The notes beneath the pieces are model-generated. The model saw nothing but the letters and a program-made list of their open reading frames with translations, had not been told where the DNA came from and searched no databases. Positions 1-7,574 of a DNA stretch of 34,746 bases are shown here, in pieces (within the stretch, counting starts at the first letter, position 1; every line of letters begins with the position of its first letter). Source of the DNA: JAJFTV01 sp964426355 (GTDB lineage: Bacteria; Chloroflexota; Anaerolineae; Anaerolineales; Anaerolineaceae). Both the position numbers and the translations under genes were made by a program. Location of the stretch: positions 1-34,746 of the forward strand of contig CAYRRA010000019.1 in the NCBI GenBank assembly GCA_964426355.1, given 5' to 3'.

Positions 1-1
1 G

Positions 2-328
2 GTGCGCACACTCATTCAGCGCGATTTCGTTCAGGCTTTCGAGACGGTGGATGTCATTGCTGCGCCAGTTGCGCCTTCCACTGCCTTTCGTTTTGGGGAA
101 CACAGCGAAGACCCCCTGGCGATGTACCTGGAGGATGTATTTACCTTGCCTGCCAACCTGGCAGGCGTGCCAGCACTGGCATTTCCGGTCGGCTTTGATG
201 CGCAGGGCTTGCCGGTCGGGATGCAATTGATGGGACCGCACTTTGGCGAAGACCTTCTCTTTTCAACCGCGCACGCGTATCAGCTTGCCACCGATTGGCA
301 CAAACACCGTCCACCCCAACCCGCGTAA
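2..328 (+). CDS. gatA: Glu-tRNA(Gln)/Asp-tRNA(Asn) amidotransferase subunit A, C-terminal part (partial)
   Basis: This is the last 108 codons of an amidase-signature protein, cut by the window edge. The first visible codon (GTG) is probably internal, not a start. The segment ANLAGVPALAFPVGF, followed by GLPVGMQLMG and an AHAYQLATDWHKHRP-type tail, is the typical C-terminus of GatA. GatA releases ammonia from glutamine to amidate mischarged Glu-tRNA(Gln) or Asp-tRNA(Asn) within the cytosolic GatCAB complex. The catalytic Ser-Ser-Lys triad lies upstream, outside the window. The stop is 18 nt before the CPBP gene, so the two are likely co-transcribed. Another amidase-signature enzyme is possible, but the DWHK-type tail favours GatA. 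Confidence 0.9.
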   Translation: MRTLIQRDFVQAFETVDVIAAPVAPSTAFRFGEHSEDPLAMYLEDVFTLPANLAGVPALAFPVGFDAQGLPVGMQLMGPHFGEDLLFSTAHAYQLATDWHKHRPPQPA

Positions 329-346
329 AAAAAAAGGAAATTCAAC

Positions 347-1135
347 ATGGATGACGAGCAAAAACCCAACCTGGAGGAAAGCGACCTCCCCATTGCATCA
401 CCCGCAGCCTCGCGTTTCCCGTGGGGTGAGTTGCTGCTGTATCTACTGGGCGGGTTTGGCTTGTTTTCACTGGCTTCAGTCGGTGTGGCATTTCTTTCTC
501 CACATCTGGGGCAGACGGCAATTGTCCTTGTGGCACTCACCAACCTGGTTTTCATTGGCGGTAGTGCCTGGTACCTGGGTGTTTTACGCCACAAGACGTC
601 CTGGGATGCGATGGGTTTTGTGCCGGTGCGCTGGCGCTGGAGTTGGTTGTTCATTGCGATTGGGCTTTCGCTGGCATTAATGCCGCTGCGCGGTCTTGCC
701 GGGCTGATTGCCAGTTACCTGATCGAGGGTGGGCTTGATAGTTTGCAAGCGCGCGCCGATTTGATGATGGGCAGTTCGATGGAATTTTCCTGGCTGGGTT
801 TTGCCCTCACCTTTGTCAGTGTGGGGATTATCGCGCCGCTTTCGGAGGAACTTTATTTCCGCGGATTGCTGCACCGCCTTTTTCAACCTCATTTAAAATT
901 CTGGCTGCGCGTGTTGCTCAGTTCATCGCTATTTGCACTGGCGCATTTTGATTCGGTTGGGGTGGTGGTCTCCAGTTTTGTGATGGGCGTGATCATTGCC
1001 CTGGCGTATGAACGCAGTAAATCGCTCTGGCTGCCGATTGCGATCCACATGGCGACCAACAGTATCGCGGTATTGTTACTCTACCTGATGCTTCTGCTTC
1101 AAAATATCCTGCCCTCCGGGGTAATGCAGTTTTGA
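347..1135 (+). CDS. CPBP family intramembrane metalloprotease (CAAX/Abi type)
   Basis: This 262-residue polytopic membrane protein has the three CPBP (PF02517) motifs: EELYFRG (E167, E168, R172), LFALAHFD (H200) and HMATN (H234, N238). These residues form the intramembrane metal and catalytic site in this family, which includes Rce1-like prenyl-protein proteases and bacterial proteins linked to bacteriocin immunity or surface-protein processing. About seven hydrophobic segments lie between residues 28 and 250, after a charged cytosolic N-terminus. The start has a ribosome site (AAGGAA) about 7 nt upstream. The gene follows gatA by 18 nt and precedes the nitrilase gene by 50 nt, suggesting one operon without an obvious functional link. 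The substrate is unknown. Confidence 0.9.
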   Translation: MDDEQKPNLEESDLPIASPAASRFPWGELLLYLLGGFGLFSLASVGVAFLSPHLGQTAIVLVALTNLVFIGGSAWYLGVLRHKTSWDAMGFVPVRWRWSWLFIAIGLSLALMPLRGLAGLIASYLIEGGLDSLQARADLMMGSSMEFSWLGFALTFVSVGIIAPLSEELYFRGLLHRLFQPHLKFWLRVLLSSSLFALAHFDSVGVVVSSFVMGVIIALAYERSKSLWLPIAIHMATNSIAVLLLYLMLLLQNILPSGVMQF

Positions 1136-1185
1136 TAGAATAATATCCATACAATCGCCCTTTCTTTTGTGCGAGGTGTCTCAAA

Positions 1186-2070
1186 ATGACTATTTTCACC
1201 ATTGCTTTATTGCAGATGAGCGCCGGTGAAGATCAGGAGATCAATAAGCTGAAAGGCGAGGTCTTCTGCCGCCGGGCGCATCAGTTAGGCGCTGACCTGG
1301 CACTCTTTCCCGAAATGTGGAGCAACGGCTACCGCCTTTTTGACCCTGCCGGTGAACAGACCCTGGAACAGTGGGCAGCCCAGGCTGTCGGTCTGGAGGA
1401 TGCCTTTGTGGTTCACTTCTGCAGGCTGGCAACCGAGCTTAAGATGGCGATAGCGCTCACTTACCTGGAGCGCTGGCAGGGTCTGCCGCGCAATACGATC
1501 ACGCTCTTCGACCGGCACGGAGAAGCACTGCTCACGTATGCAAAGGTGCATACCTGTGACTTTGATAAGGAAATTCACCTGACACCCGGCAGCGATTTCT
1601 GCGTTTGCGATCTGGATTTTGGCGCGGGTACAGTCAAACTGGGCGCGATGATTTGCTTCGACCGCGAGTTTCCGGAGAGCGCCCGCCTGCTCATGCTCAA
1701 AGGAGCTGAAATCATCCTGACGCCCAACGCCTGTGAACTGGAGCAAAACCGTCTCAGCCAGTTTAGGGCGCGTGCTTATGAGAACATGACCGGCATGGCA
1801 ATGGCAAATTACCCGCCACCGCAAGGTAACGGGCACTCGGTGGCTTACAGCGGCATGGCATTTGACCGGGAGGAGCACTCATTGGACATGACTCTGGTAG
1901 AAGCAGGGCAGGATGAGGGCGTTTACCTGGCGCGTTTTGACCTGGAAGCGCTGCGTAATTATCGCAGCCATGAGGTCTGGGGGAATGCGTACAGGCGACC
2001 GCGGTTGTACAGTACGCTGACCGCACAGGAAGTGACGGAACCTTTTGACCGCAAGCGCGTACGCCGTTAA
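1186..2070 (+). CDS. Carbon-nitrogen hydrolase (nitrilase superfamily amidohydrolase)
   Basis: This 294-residue cytosolic protein has the Glu-Lys-Cys triad of the nitrilase superfamily: E43 in LFPEMW, K120 in TYAKVHTCDF and C157 in GAMICFDREFPES. Length and motif spacing fit the carbamoylase/aliphatic amidase/N-carbamoylputrescine amidase branch, which hydrolyses C-N bonds of small amides through a cysteine thioester. The start is supported by a GAGGTG site 7 nt upstream. The C-terminal SHEVWGNAYRRPRLY segment is the usual oligomer tail. It lies 50 nt after the CPBP gene and 7 nt before the kinase gene. The exact substrate cannot be read from sequence. Confidence 0.9.
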   Translation: MTIFTIALLQMSAGEDQEINKLKGEVFCRRAHQLGADLALFPEMWSNGYRLFDPAGEQTLEQWAAQAVGLEDAFVVHFCRLATELKMAIALTYLERWQGLPRNTITLFDRHGEALLTYAKVHTCDFDKEIHLTPGSDFCVCDLDFGAGTVKLGAMICFDREFPESARLLMLKGAEIILTPNACELEQNRLSQFRARAYENMTGMAMANYPPPQGNGHSVAYSGMAFDREEHSLDMTLVEAGQDEGVYLARFDLEALRNYRSHEVWGNAYRRPRLYSTLTAQEVTEPFDRKRVRR

Positions 2071-2077
2071 GACAGAT

Positions 2078-2680
2078 ATGGGCAAGCTAATCGTGATTGT
2101 CGGAAACTCCGGCAGTGGAAAAACGACACTGGCAAAAAAGCTGGGCGAAGCAGGCGGTTTACCAGTTTTTTTAGAGCAGCATATCGAGCGACCATTTCAA
2201 TCTGCTTTTGCTAAAGATCGGCATTTTGCGCTTGCGAACCAGATTGATTATCTACTGTATCGAGCCGAGCAGGAAAGAGCCATCCGTGCTTTACCGGGCG
2301 TGGGCATACAGGATGGCGGTTTAGACCTGGATTTTTTTGTTTTTACCCACCTGTTCAGGCAGCGCGGCTTCTTGAGCCAGGAGGAATTTGAACTCTGCTC
2401 TCGCTTACATACCAGCCTGCGCGCACTGCTGCCATCCCCTGAACTGGTGATTTTTCTGCGTGCGCCGCTGGAGGTTTTAGCCTTCCGGAAAACAAACCGA
2501 AAACGCGCCCTGGATATTTCAGTAACCGCTGACCTGGAAACGATGGATGGATTACTCCAAAACTGGCTGAACACCTTGAGCAGCCATGTTTTATTGCCGC
2601 TTGATTCAGATGAAACTTTGCTCGGCGGCGAGAGTCTTGGCATTCTCCTGGACAGGATCGTCAGCGACGGAAACGTATGA
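2078..2680 (+). CDS. Deoxynucleoside kinase-like P-loop protein
   Basis: This is a 200-residue protein with Walker A GNSGSGKT (residues 9-16), an EQHIERPFQ segment where deoxynucleoside kinases (dNK, PF01712) place the substrate-binding Glu, an Asp-rich GGLDLDFFVF motif, and a VIFLRAPLE strand followed by an FRKTNRKR LID-like basic stretch. These features fit phosphorylation of a deoxynucleoside by a nucleoside triphosphate in salvage, but the pattern is looser than in classical dCK/dGK enzymes. I chose ATG 2078, 7 nt after the nitrilase stop. An in-frame TTG at 2045 would overlap that gene and lacks support. No strong ribosome site is visible, suggesting translational coupling. The 3' end overlaps the convergent gene by 20 nt. 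Confidence 0.7.
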   Translation: MGKLIVIVGNSGSGKTTLAKKLGEAGGLPVFLEQHIERPFQSAFAKDRHFALANQIDYLLYRAEQERAIRALPGVGIQDGGLDLDFFVFTHLFRQRGFLSQEEFELCSRLHTSLRALLPSPELVIFLRAPLEVLAFRKTNRKRALDISVTADLETMDGLLQNWLNTLSSHVLLPLDSDETLLGGESLGILLDRIVSDGNV

Positions 2681-3173
2681 AAATCATGATGATGACCGCT
2701 ACTAAAAGAATAATTACCCCGATCCCGGCAACCAATGAGGTGATGATTTCGCTTTCTTGTAAAATAAGGGGCAGAATCACAGCGCCCACCGCAATTGCCA
2801 ATCCCAAAACCAGGATCACCAGCATAATCGGGCGCGTGCTGGCGCCAAAGCGTGTCCGGTACGGGTCGTAACCTTCCGGAAGCATCGCATCTCGCTTGCG
2901 TGCCGAAGCCGGGCGTTTAAGCCGGATGCGCATATCGTCCAGTTTCTCCACAAGCTGCCACCCGGCGATGGATTCTTCCTGCAGCAGTTGTTGAAAGACC
3001 TCCGGTTTACGAAACTCGGCGGTCTCCGAGCGGATAATCTTAAATTCCCAATTGTCGTTGAGGTCATCCGATGAATAGCGCGTCATGCGTTCTTCTTCCT
3101 CCTGTTCCTGAAGCATCCTTCTGCGTCTGTGTGCAGCGGACGCTGCGTAAAAACCTCCGTAAAAACCGGTCAT
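2661..3173 (-). CDS. Small membrane protein with N-terminal DUF4177-like module
   Basis: This 170-residue protein of unknown function has a charged N-terminus rich in Arg and Glu, then a cytosolic module of the pattern WEFKIIRS...GWQLVEKLDDMRIRLKR (residues about 42-88). It ends in two adjacent transmembrane helices (about 116-136 and 143-166) and an Arg-rich tail. The module resembles the short DUF4177 fold encoded alone by the next gene upstream on the same strand. The start is backed by a strong GGAGGT site 4 nt upstream. The last 20 nt overlap the end of the kinase gene on the other strand. I recognise no enzyme motif. Confidence 0.7.
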   Translation of the reverse strand: MTGFYGGFYAASAAHRRRRMLQEQEEEERMTRYSSDDLNDNWEFKIIRSETAEFRKPEVFQQLLQEESIAGWQLVEKLDDMRIRLKRPASARKRDAMLPEGYDPYRTRFGASTRPIMLVILVLGLAIAVGAVILPLILQESEIITSLVAGIGVIILLVAVIIMIFIRFRR

Positions 3174-3259
3174 TCATACCTCCATTTTATTGCAAGACCG
3201 GGGTTAATCCCAGTGCTGTACCAAAGATTTGCCATGCCAGTTGTATTGCCTGACCAAAG

Positions 3260-3448
3260 TTACCGGGATTTCTCTTTTTTGAAGAACAGTTGAAATCCTA
3301 TATACGGATGTTCTGTTGAACAAACCAGTTCCCAGCCTTGCTCTCCCAGGTAATTTAAGTATTCTTGCACTGGATATTTTTGCCCTTCAACTTTTATCTT
3401 TCCCATGTCCCACGGAACGCGGAAGGATAGATATTCCCATTTTGTCAT
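3260..3448 (-). CDS. DUF4177-like small protein
   Basis: This 62-residue protein begins KWEYLSFRV and continues with LNYLGEQGWELV and a C-terminal FQLFFKK strand. That is the WEY...LNxLGxxGWELV...FKR pattern of DUF4177-type proteins, whose function is unknown. A good AGGTGA ribosome site precedes the ATG. The gene lies upstream of and co-directional with the 170-residue membrane protein, separated by 86 nt, and the two may be expressed together. It is cytosolic with no membrane segment. Confidence 0.7.
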   Translation of the reverse strand: MTKWEYLSFRVPWDMGKIKVEGQKYPVQEYLNYLGEQGWELVCSTEHPYIGFQLFFKKEKSR

Positions 3449-3512
3449 GTATCACCTCGCCTTCGAAATCCCTAAAGTAAACACTATTCACACTAATCCG
3501 GTTTATTGTTGC

Positions 3513-3557
3513 AGGTCGGGGAAACGGATGGATCTTTTTTTGGGGCTTCCCCGACCT
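3513..3557. repeat. Perfect 11-bp inverted repeat after the slipin gene
   Basis: AGGTCGGGGAA (3513-3523) is exactly complementary to TTCCCCGACCT (3547-3557), with a 23-nt loop. It begins 22 nt past the slipin stop on the minus strand, where a transcript-end hairpin would sit. No U-run follows, so it is not a classic intrinsic terminator. It could instead stabilise the 3' end or be a REP-like element. Confidence 0.5.
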
Positions 3558-3579
3558 ACGGAAAAGCGGAATTGAGTTT

Positions 3580-4524
3580 TTATTTTTTTGTTGTAAAGTC
3601 GCCTGCCTGCTGTGCCAGCGCTACCGTGCCGCTGATCCCGCCCAGGTTCATTGTATCTACAGCACTGCTGGGTACGATTACCAGGGCGCCTTTTTCTTTC
3701 AATCCTTCAAAGAGCATGTTCATGGCACGGAGATGCAGTGCGGTGGGATTGTTCTGGTAAGCTTTTGAGGCTTCTGCAAATGAGTCGGCGATTTGTTTCT
3801 CGGACTCGCCCAAGATGACGCGCGCCTGGCGTTCACGTTCAGCCTGTGCCTGGCGGGACATGGCATCTTCCAGGTCTTGCGGGATGACGATATCGCGGAT
3901 TTCAACCGATTGCACTGTGATACCCCAGGGAGTGGTGCGTTCATCAATGATGCGTTGCAGTTCGCTGTCCATTTTTGCACGCCCGACCAGGATGTCCGCC
4001 AGGTTCAGACCGCCGATCACTTCACGCAGTGCGGTCTGTGCAGCCCATGTGATTGCAGCCCGGTAGTTCTCAACCTCAAGCGCTGCTTTTTCGGCGTCCC
4101 ACACCATCCAGAACAGCACAGCATCCACATCCACCGGAACGGTATCTTTGGTAAGCGTTTTCTCCGCGCTGAAGGGTGAGACCATCACGCGGTGGTCGAT
4201 CCACTCGACTACTTTATCGGCGACTGGGGTGATCCAGAAGAGACCCGGTCCCCTCAACCCGCGATATTTGCCGAAGCGCAGCACGATGGCTTTTTCCCAC
4301 TGGTTCGCTACTTTCAGTGCATAGAGGGTGTAGATCCCTGCGAGAATGAAGACAGTCAGGCAAACGACCGTCCAAAACACACCTACACCTCGGTAGAGCA
4401 GAAGCGCCGCACCGCCTATGCCCAACAGCAATAGAAACGTGAAAAGCAAACCCGATACTGCATTAACGCGCACCTCCGCCGAGCCAGATGAACGCCCCAT
4501 GGTGGGTAAAGTTGTCATTTTCAT
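3580..4524 (-). CDS. SPFH/band 7 membrane protein (slipin/stomatin family)
   Basis: This 314-residue protein has two hydrophobic N-terminal segments (about 24-45 and 50-70), then a full SPFH domain: QWEKAIVLRFGKYRG, GPGLFWITP, TVPVDVDAVLFW and TTPWGITVQSVEIRDIVIP. An Ala/Glu/Arg-rich coiled coil follows (MSRQAQAERERQARVI, about 222-260). Slipins oligomerise on the inner membrane and organise microdomains or partner proteases. No NfeD-type partner is adjacent here. The start has a strong GGAGG site 6 nt upstream. The gene follows the GntR regulator by 57 nt and is probably its regulatory target. Confidence 0.9.
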   Translation of the reverse strand: MKMTTLPTMGRSSGSAEVRVNAVSGLLFTFLLLLGIGGAALLLYRGVGVFWTVVCLTVFILAGIYTLYALKVANQWEKAIVLRFGKYRGLRGPGLFWITPVADKVVEWIDHRVMVSPFSAEKTLTKDTVPVDVDAVLFWMVWDAEKAALEVENYRAAITWAAQTALREVIGGLNLADILVGRAKMDSELQRIIDERTTPWGITVQSVEIRDIVIPQDLEDAMSRQAQAERERQARVILGESEKQIADSFAEASKAYQNNPTALHLRAMNMLFEGLKEKGALVIVPSSAVDTMNLGGISGTVALAQQAGDFTTKK

Positions 4525-4581
4525 TTTGTCCTCCGAAACTTAGAAGTATCCAAGAGAGAAAAAATCATCCATTTTGCCTGA

Positions 4582-5013
4582 TCAATCATTTTCATCCTCT
4601 AATGCCTGTGGTTCCCCGATTTCAAGCCAATACCGTAGTTTGGCTTCGATAACTTCTCGCACCTCGTCTGGTGCATAGCCCAGGCGGTACACCTCATACA
4701 GATACTGGCGGGTTAGTCGAAGCAAATCCTGAAAGCGAAGCCGTTCCCCATTTTCTGCTGTAGGCAGTTCAAGGATGTATGTGCCGCGTCCGTGCTGAGT
4801 TGAGATCACACCGGATTCATCCAGTAGTTTGTATGAACGCGCGACGGTGTTAAAGTTCACCCTCAAGTCGGTGGCTAATTGGCGCACTGTGGGAAGCTGG
4901 TCGCCTGGGTTGAGTTCTCCTGTTGCAATCATATGTTTCACCTGATCCATGATCTGTATGTAGATGGGAATGCCTGATCGAAAATCGATTTCAATCTTCA
5001 AGTTTTCGCTCAT
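4582..5013 (-). CDS. GntR family transcriptional regulator (YtrA-like)
   Basis: This 143-residue protein has the GntR winged helix at about residues 16-80: IPIYIQIMDQVKHMI, GDQLPTVRQLATDLRVNFNTVARSY as two adjoining helices, and a wing with HGRGTYIL. The C-terminal part is short (about 60 residues, helical), as in the YtrA subfamily, so no large ligand-binding domain is present. I chose ATG 5013, preceded by GAGGAAC. An in-frame ATG at 5022 would put the ribosome site almost on the start. It is the first gene of a minus-strand pair with the slipin gene and has a well-formed promoter overlaid by TTGT repeats, suggesting autoregulation. Confidence 0.9.
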   Translation of the reverse strand: MSENLKIEIDFRSGIPIYIQIMDQVKHMIATGELNPGDQLPTVRQLATDLRVNFNTVARSYKLLDESGVISTQHGRGTYILELPTAENGERLRFQDLLRLTRQYLYEVYRLGYAPDEVREVIEAKLRYWLEIGEPQALEDEND

Positions 5014-5040
5014 GTTCCTCATCCTTTATCATTTTTTATA

Positions 5041-5088
5041 TTGTCTATTTGTATAAATTGTAATAATTGTATATTTGTACTAATTGTA
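5041..5088. promoter_or_regulatory. Phased TTGT operator-like array over the gntR promoter
   Basis: Six copies of TTGT begin at 5041, 5049, 5058, 5067, 5075 and 5084, spaced 8-9 bp, most of them extended to TTGTA. The array starts on the -10 box of the gntR promoter and covers the transcription start and early leader. That is where a repressor would block its own transcription. A/T-rich GTA/TAC half-sites suit a YtrA-type GntR protein, but binding is inferred. Confidence 0.5.
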
Positions 5089-5111
5089 TATAACACACAT
5101 GGTTTTGTCAA
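5083..5111 (-). promoter_or_regulatory. Sigma-70-type promoter of gntR-slipin
   Basis: Read on the minus strand, TTGACA (5106-5111) and TACAAT (5083-5088) are separated by exactly 17 nt, a near-consensus promoter. It points at the GntR gene, whose start is about 70 nt downstream. Confidence 0.75.
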
Positions 5112-5194
5112 TAGAATCCCTCGGACAGGGATGAAATATATAAACGAACATGACACTTATCATATTGTTCAACAGGGATGACATTCATGGGGTC

Positions 5195-5231
5195 GAAAAA
5201 CAGATAATGTAAAAAACGGAAAAACAGATAA
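5195..5231. repeat. Pair of 13-bp direct repeats upstream of the DUF485/symporter operon
   Basis: GAAAAACAGATAA occurs at 5195-5207 and again at 5219-5231, 24 bp apart. The pair lies just upstream of the proposed operon promoter, so it could be an activator site. A second pair, ACAGGGATGA at 5125-5134 and 5172-5181, is in the same 340-bp gene-free stretch between gntR and the DUF485 gene. Confidence 0.45.
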
Positions 5232-5237
5232 ATCTAC

Positions 5238-5266
5238 TTGTGTTAAGGGAAAAAAACTTATAAACT
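5238..5266 (+). promoter_or_regulatory. Possible promoter of the DUF485/symporter operon
   Basis: TTGTGT (5238-5243) and TAAACT (5261-5266) are spaced 17 nt, with an overlapping TATAAA at 5259-5264. The leader to the ATG at 5356 is about 80 nt. The match is moderate. Confidence 0.35.
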
Positions 5267-5355
5267 ATTCTGGGTGAGAAAATCTGGAGCAGCCATCTCT
5301 CGGAAGGGCTGTGTTCCTGTATTTCCTCAAATAATCGAGAAAAAGGAGATACTCA

Positions 5356-5649
5356 ATGTTGCATGAACCGTCTGAACCCACAGGCGAAGACCCTGCTTTG
5401 CGCTATAAAACGCGCATTGGTGCCTGGATGTTCTTGATTTATGGCATTGTCTATGCCGGGTTTGTCATACTTAACGTTGCCAGTCCATTAACGATGGAAA
5501 AAGAGGTATTCTTCGGGCTAAACCTGGCAGTAACGTATGGTTTTGGTCTAATCTTGTTCGCGTTCCTGCTGGCACTGGTTTACAACCGAATGTGTGCGCT
5601 CAAAGAACGCGAGCTCAACACCAGCGATGCACCAGGAAAGGAGAAATAA
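5356..5649 (+). CDS. DUF485 family membrane protein (symporter partner, YjcH-like)
   Basis: This 97-residue protein has two transmembrane helices (about 18-38 and 54-78) separated by a short loop, followed by a charged cytosolic tail. The arrangement and the tight link to a sodium:solute symporter gene are typical of DUF485, represented by YjcH next to ActP in E. coli. Its stop (TAA 5647-5649) is directly followed by the symporter ATG at 5650, implying coupled translation. A role as an accessory or stabilising subunit of the transporter is inferred from this conserved pairing. The start is preceded by AAGGAGAT. Confidence 0.88.
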   Translation: MLHEPSEPTGEDPALRYKTRIGAWMFLIYGIVYAGFVILNVASPLTMEKEVFFGLNLAVTYGFGLILFAFLLALVYNRMCALKERELNTSDAPGKEK

Positions 5650-7554
5650 ATGGCAATTGCTATTTTCCTCTCCTTCGTTGCGGTTGTGTTGGGGTTATCA
5701 TTTTTCCTGGCTGCGCGTGCTCGTTCTGCCAGCGGCTATTATGCTGCCGGCGGTAAGATTCACTGGGCAGTGAACGGGATTGCTTTCGCGGGCGATTATC
5801 TATCCGCCGCTTCGTTTTTAGGAATTTGCGGCATGATTGCCACAGCCGGATACGATGGATTTCTGTATTCCATCGGCTACCTGGGTGGATGGATTGTCGC
5901 CTTGTTCATTGTTGCTGAACCCATGAAACGGCTTGGACGTTTCACATTCACAGATGCACTTGATTCGAAATTTGATTCGCGCGGGATCAAACTGATGGCT
6001 GCCATCAGCACCTTGATCGTTTCCATTTTCTATCTGATCCCTCAAATGGTTGGTGCAGGTGTCCTGGTAGAGCCGTTGCTGGGGATACCACATGCCTGGG
6101 GGGTGTTGATGGTCGGTGCAATTGTAATTACCATTGTCGCAACAGCCGGGATGACCTCAACTACCTATGTTCAATTCATCAAAGGCGCATTGCTGGTGGT
6201 TTTCTCACTGATTCTGGTTGTGGCTGTTTTGGCGCGCGGGCTTTCAACTCAACCCGATCAAGGCGGAAAAGAACCGTTTTATGAGCTGGCTGTGCTTTCT
6301 GCCGAGCAAACCGGAGATCAAGTGGTTGTCGCTGAACCGGGATACACCTTAATTGAAACGGTACAATCCGGTGGATTAACGTTTACCCGTCTGCAAAAGG
6401 ATGGAGCAGATACCTGGTGGCAACATCAAGCAAGCGAAGATGGCAGCTTGCAATTAAAAGAAACACAATCGGAGATCAAAAAACCAGACGGATCACATTG
6501 GATCAACGGTGCTCCAGCATCTGAGGATAACCAGCTTCGATCTGTGAGCAACCTGGTCAGTATTGCGGGTGAAAGCGATGCTGAATATGAAACCGGACCT
6601 GTCAATCCATTCAAGTTTTTATCGTTGATTGCGAGTAAAGATACACTTGTTCAACGATGGGGGGTCACCAACTTTACGGACAGCGACGGCAGTTCGGTGA
6701 GTGTTCACTACACTAAAATAACACCAGGCAACCAGGTGATGCGCCCGGGGTTGAAATTTAAAGTTGAAGGAACACCCCTGCAAAGATTGGATTTTGCATC
6801 GTTGATGTTGGCATTGTTTTGTGGTACCGCAGCACTCCCTCACATCTTGATCCGGTACTATACTGTTCCCAGCCCCACCGCAGCCCGAAAATCAACCATC
6901 ATCGCCATTGCTGCAATTGGCTTTTTCTATATCCTCACCCTGTTTATGGGTCTGGGCGCAATGTCCAATTCGGTCGTCAACCCCCTGGATGACAACATGT
7001 CTGCCCCTCTGCTGGCACGCTCTTTTGGTGAGATGCTCTTTGCTGTTATTTCAGCTATTGCTTTCGCCACTGTGCTGGGCACCGTCAGCGGTTTGATTAT
7101 CGCTGCTTCAGGCGCTGTGGCACATGACCTGATGGACCGTTTTGCCCACCTCAAGATGACCGAAAAAACCAAAGTGAACGCAGGGAAGATCGCTGCGTTT
7201 GTGGTGGGAATTTTCGCCATCCTTTTAGGCATCCTTTTCAAAGGGATGAATGTCTCGTTTCTGGTGGGATGGGCGTTTGCTGTGGCAGCATCTGCAAACC
7301 TTCCAGCTATCGTGATGATGCTGTTCTGGAAAAAGACTACTGCGAAGGGCATCACTGCATCGATTATCACCGGTATCGTGGCAGCAATTGGGTTAATCCT
7401 GCTCTCGCCAGATATGTTCACTCGCTACGGGTTAGACCCCGCGAATGCACCTGTCCCGTTCAGCAACCCCGGTATTGTATCCATCCCACTCAGCTTCATT
7501 GCGTTGGTGGTGGTATCACTGCTTACTCAGAAGAAAGAGATTAAAGAAAATTAG
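5650..7554 (+). CDS. Sodium:solute symporter, ActP-like (acetate/small organic acid uptake)
   Basis: This 634-residue SSS-family transporter has around 13 predicted membrane segments. ActP-type signatures include SGYYAAGGKI with VNGIAFAGDYLSAASFLGI (residues 28-59), GTAALPHILIRYYTVP (392-407) and VLGTVSGLIIAASGAVAHDL in the C-terminal half. Members import acetate or related short carboxylates with Na+. Unlike the ~550-residue E. coli ActP, it carries a hydrophilic insert of about 180 residues (roughly 199-378), rich in Gly, Ser, Thr and Asp, between two membrane spans and likely outside the cell. It directly follows the DUF485 gene. Substrate assignment rests on family only. Confidence 0.88.
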   Translation: MAIAIFLSFVAVVLGLSFFLAARARSASGYYAAGGKIHWAVNGIAFAGDYLSAASFLGICGMIATAGYDGFLYSIGYLGGWIVALFIVAEPMKRLGRFTFTDALDSKFDSRGIKLMAAISTLIVSIFYLIPQMVGAGVLVEPLLGIPHAWGVLMVGAIVITIVATAGMTSTTYVQFIKGALLVVFSLILVVAVLARGLSTQPDQGGKEPFYELAVLSAEQTGDQVVVAEPGYTLIETVQSGGLTFTRLQKDGADTWWQHQASEDGSLQLKETQSEIKKPDGSHWINGAPASEDNQLRSVSNLVSIAGESDAEYETGPVNPFKFLSLIASKDTLVQRWGVTNFTDSDGSSVSVHYTKITPGNQVMRPGLKFKVEGTPLQRLDFASLMLALFCGTAALPHILIRYYTVPSPTAARKSTIIAIAAIGFFYILTLFMGLGAMSNSVVNPLDDNMSAPLLARSFGEMLFAVISAIAFATVLGTVSGLIIAASGAVAHDLMDRFAHLKMTEKTKVNAGKIAAFVVGIFAILLGILFKGMNVSFLVGWAFAVAASANLPAIVMMLFWKKTTAKGITASIITGIVAAIGLILLSPDMFTRYGLDPANAPVPFSNPGIVSIPLSFIALVVVSLLTQKKEIKEN

Positions 7555-7574
7555 ATATCTCTGGTTCTCATTTA

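Noticed and set aside
1285..1878. 197-codon ORF opposite the nitrilase gene
   Set aside because: Antisense shadow of a gene with intact catalytic motifs; no start signal or domain.
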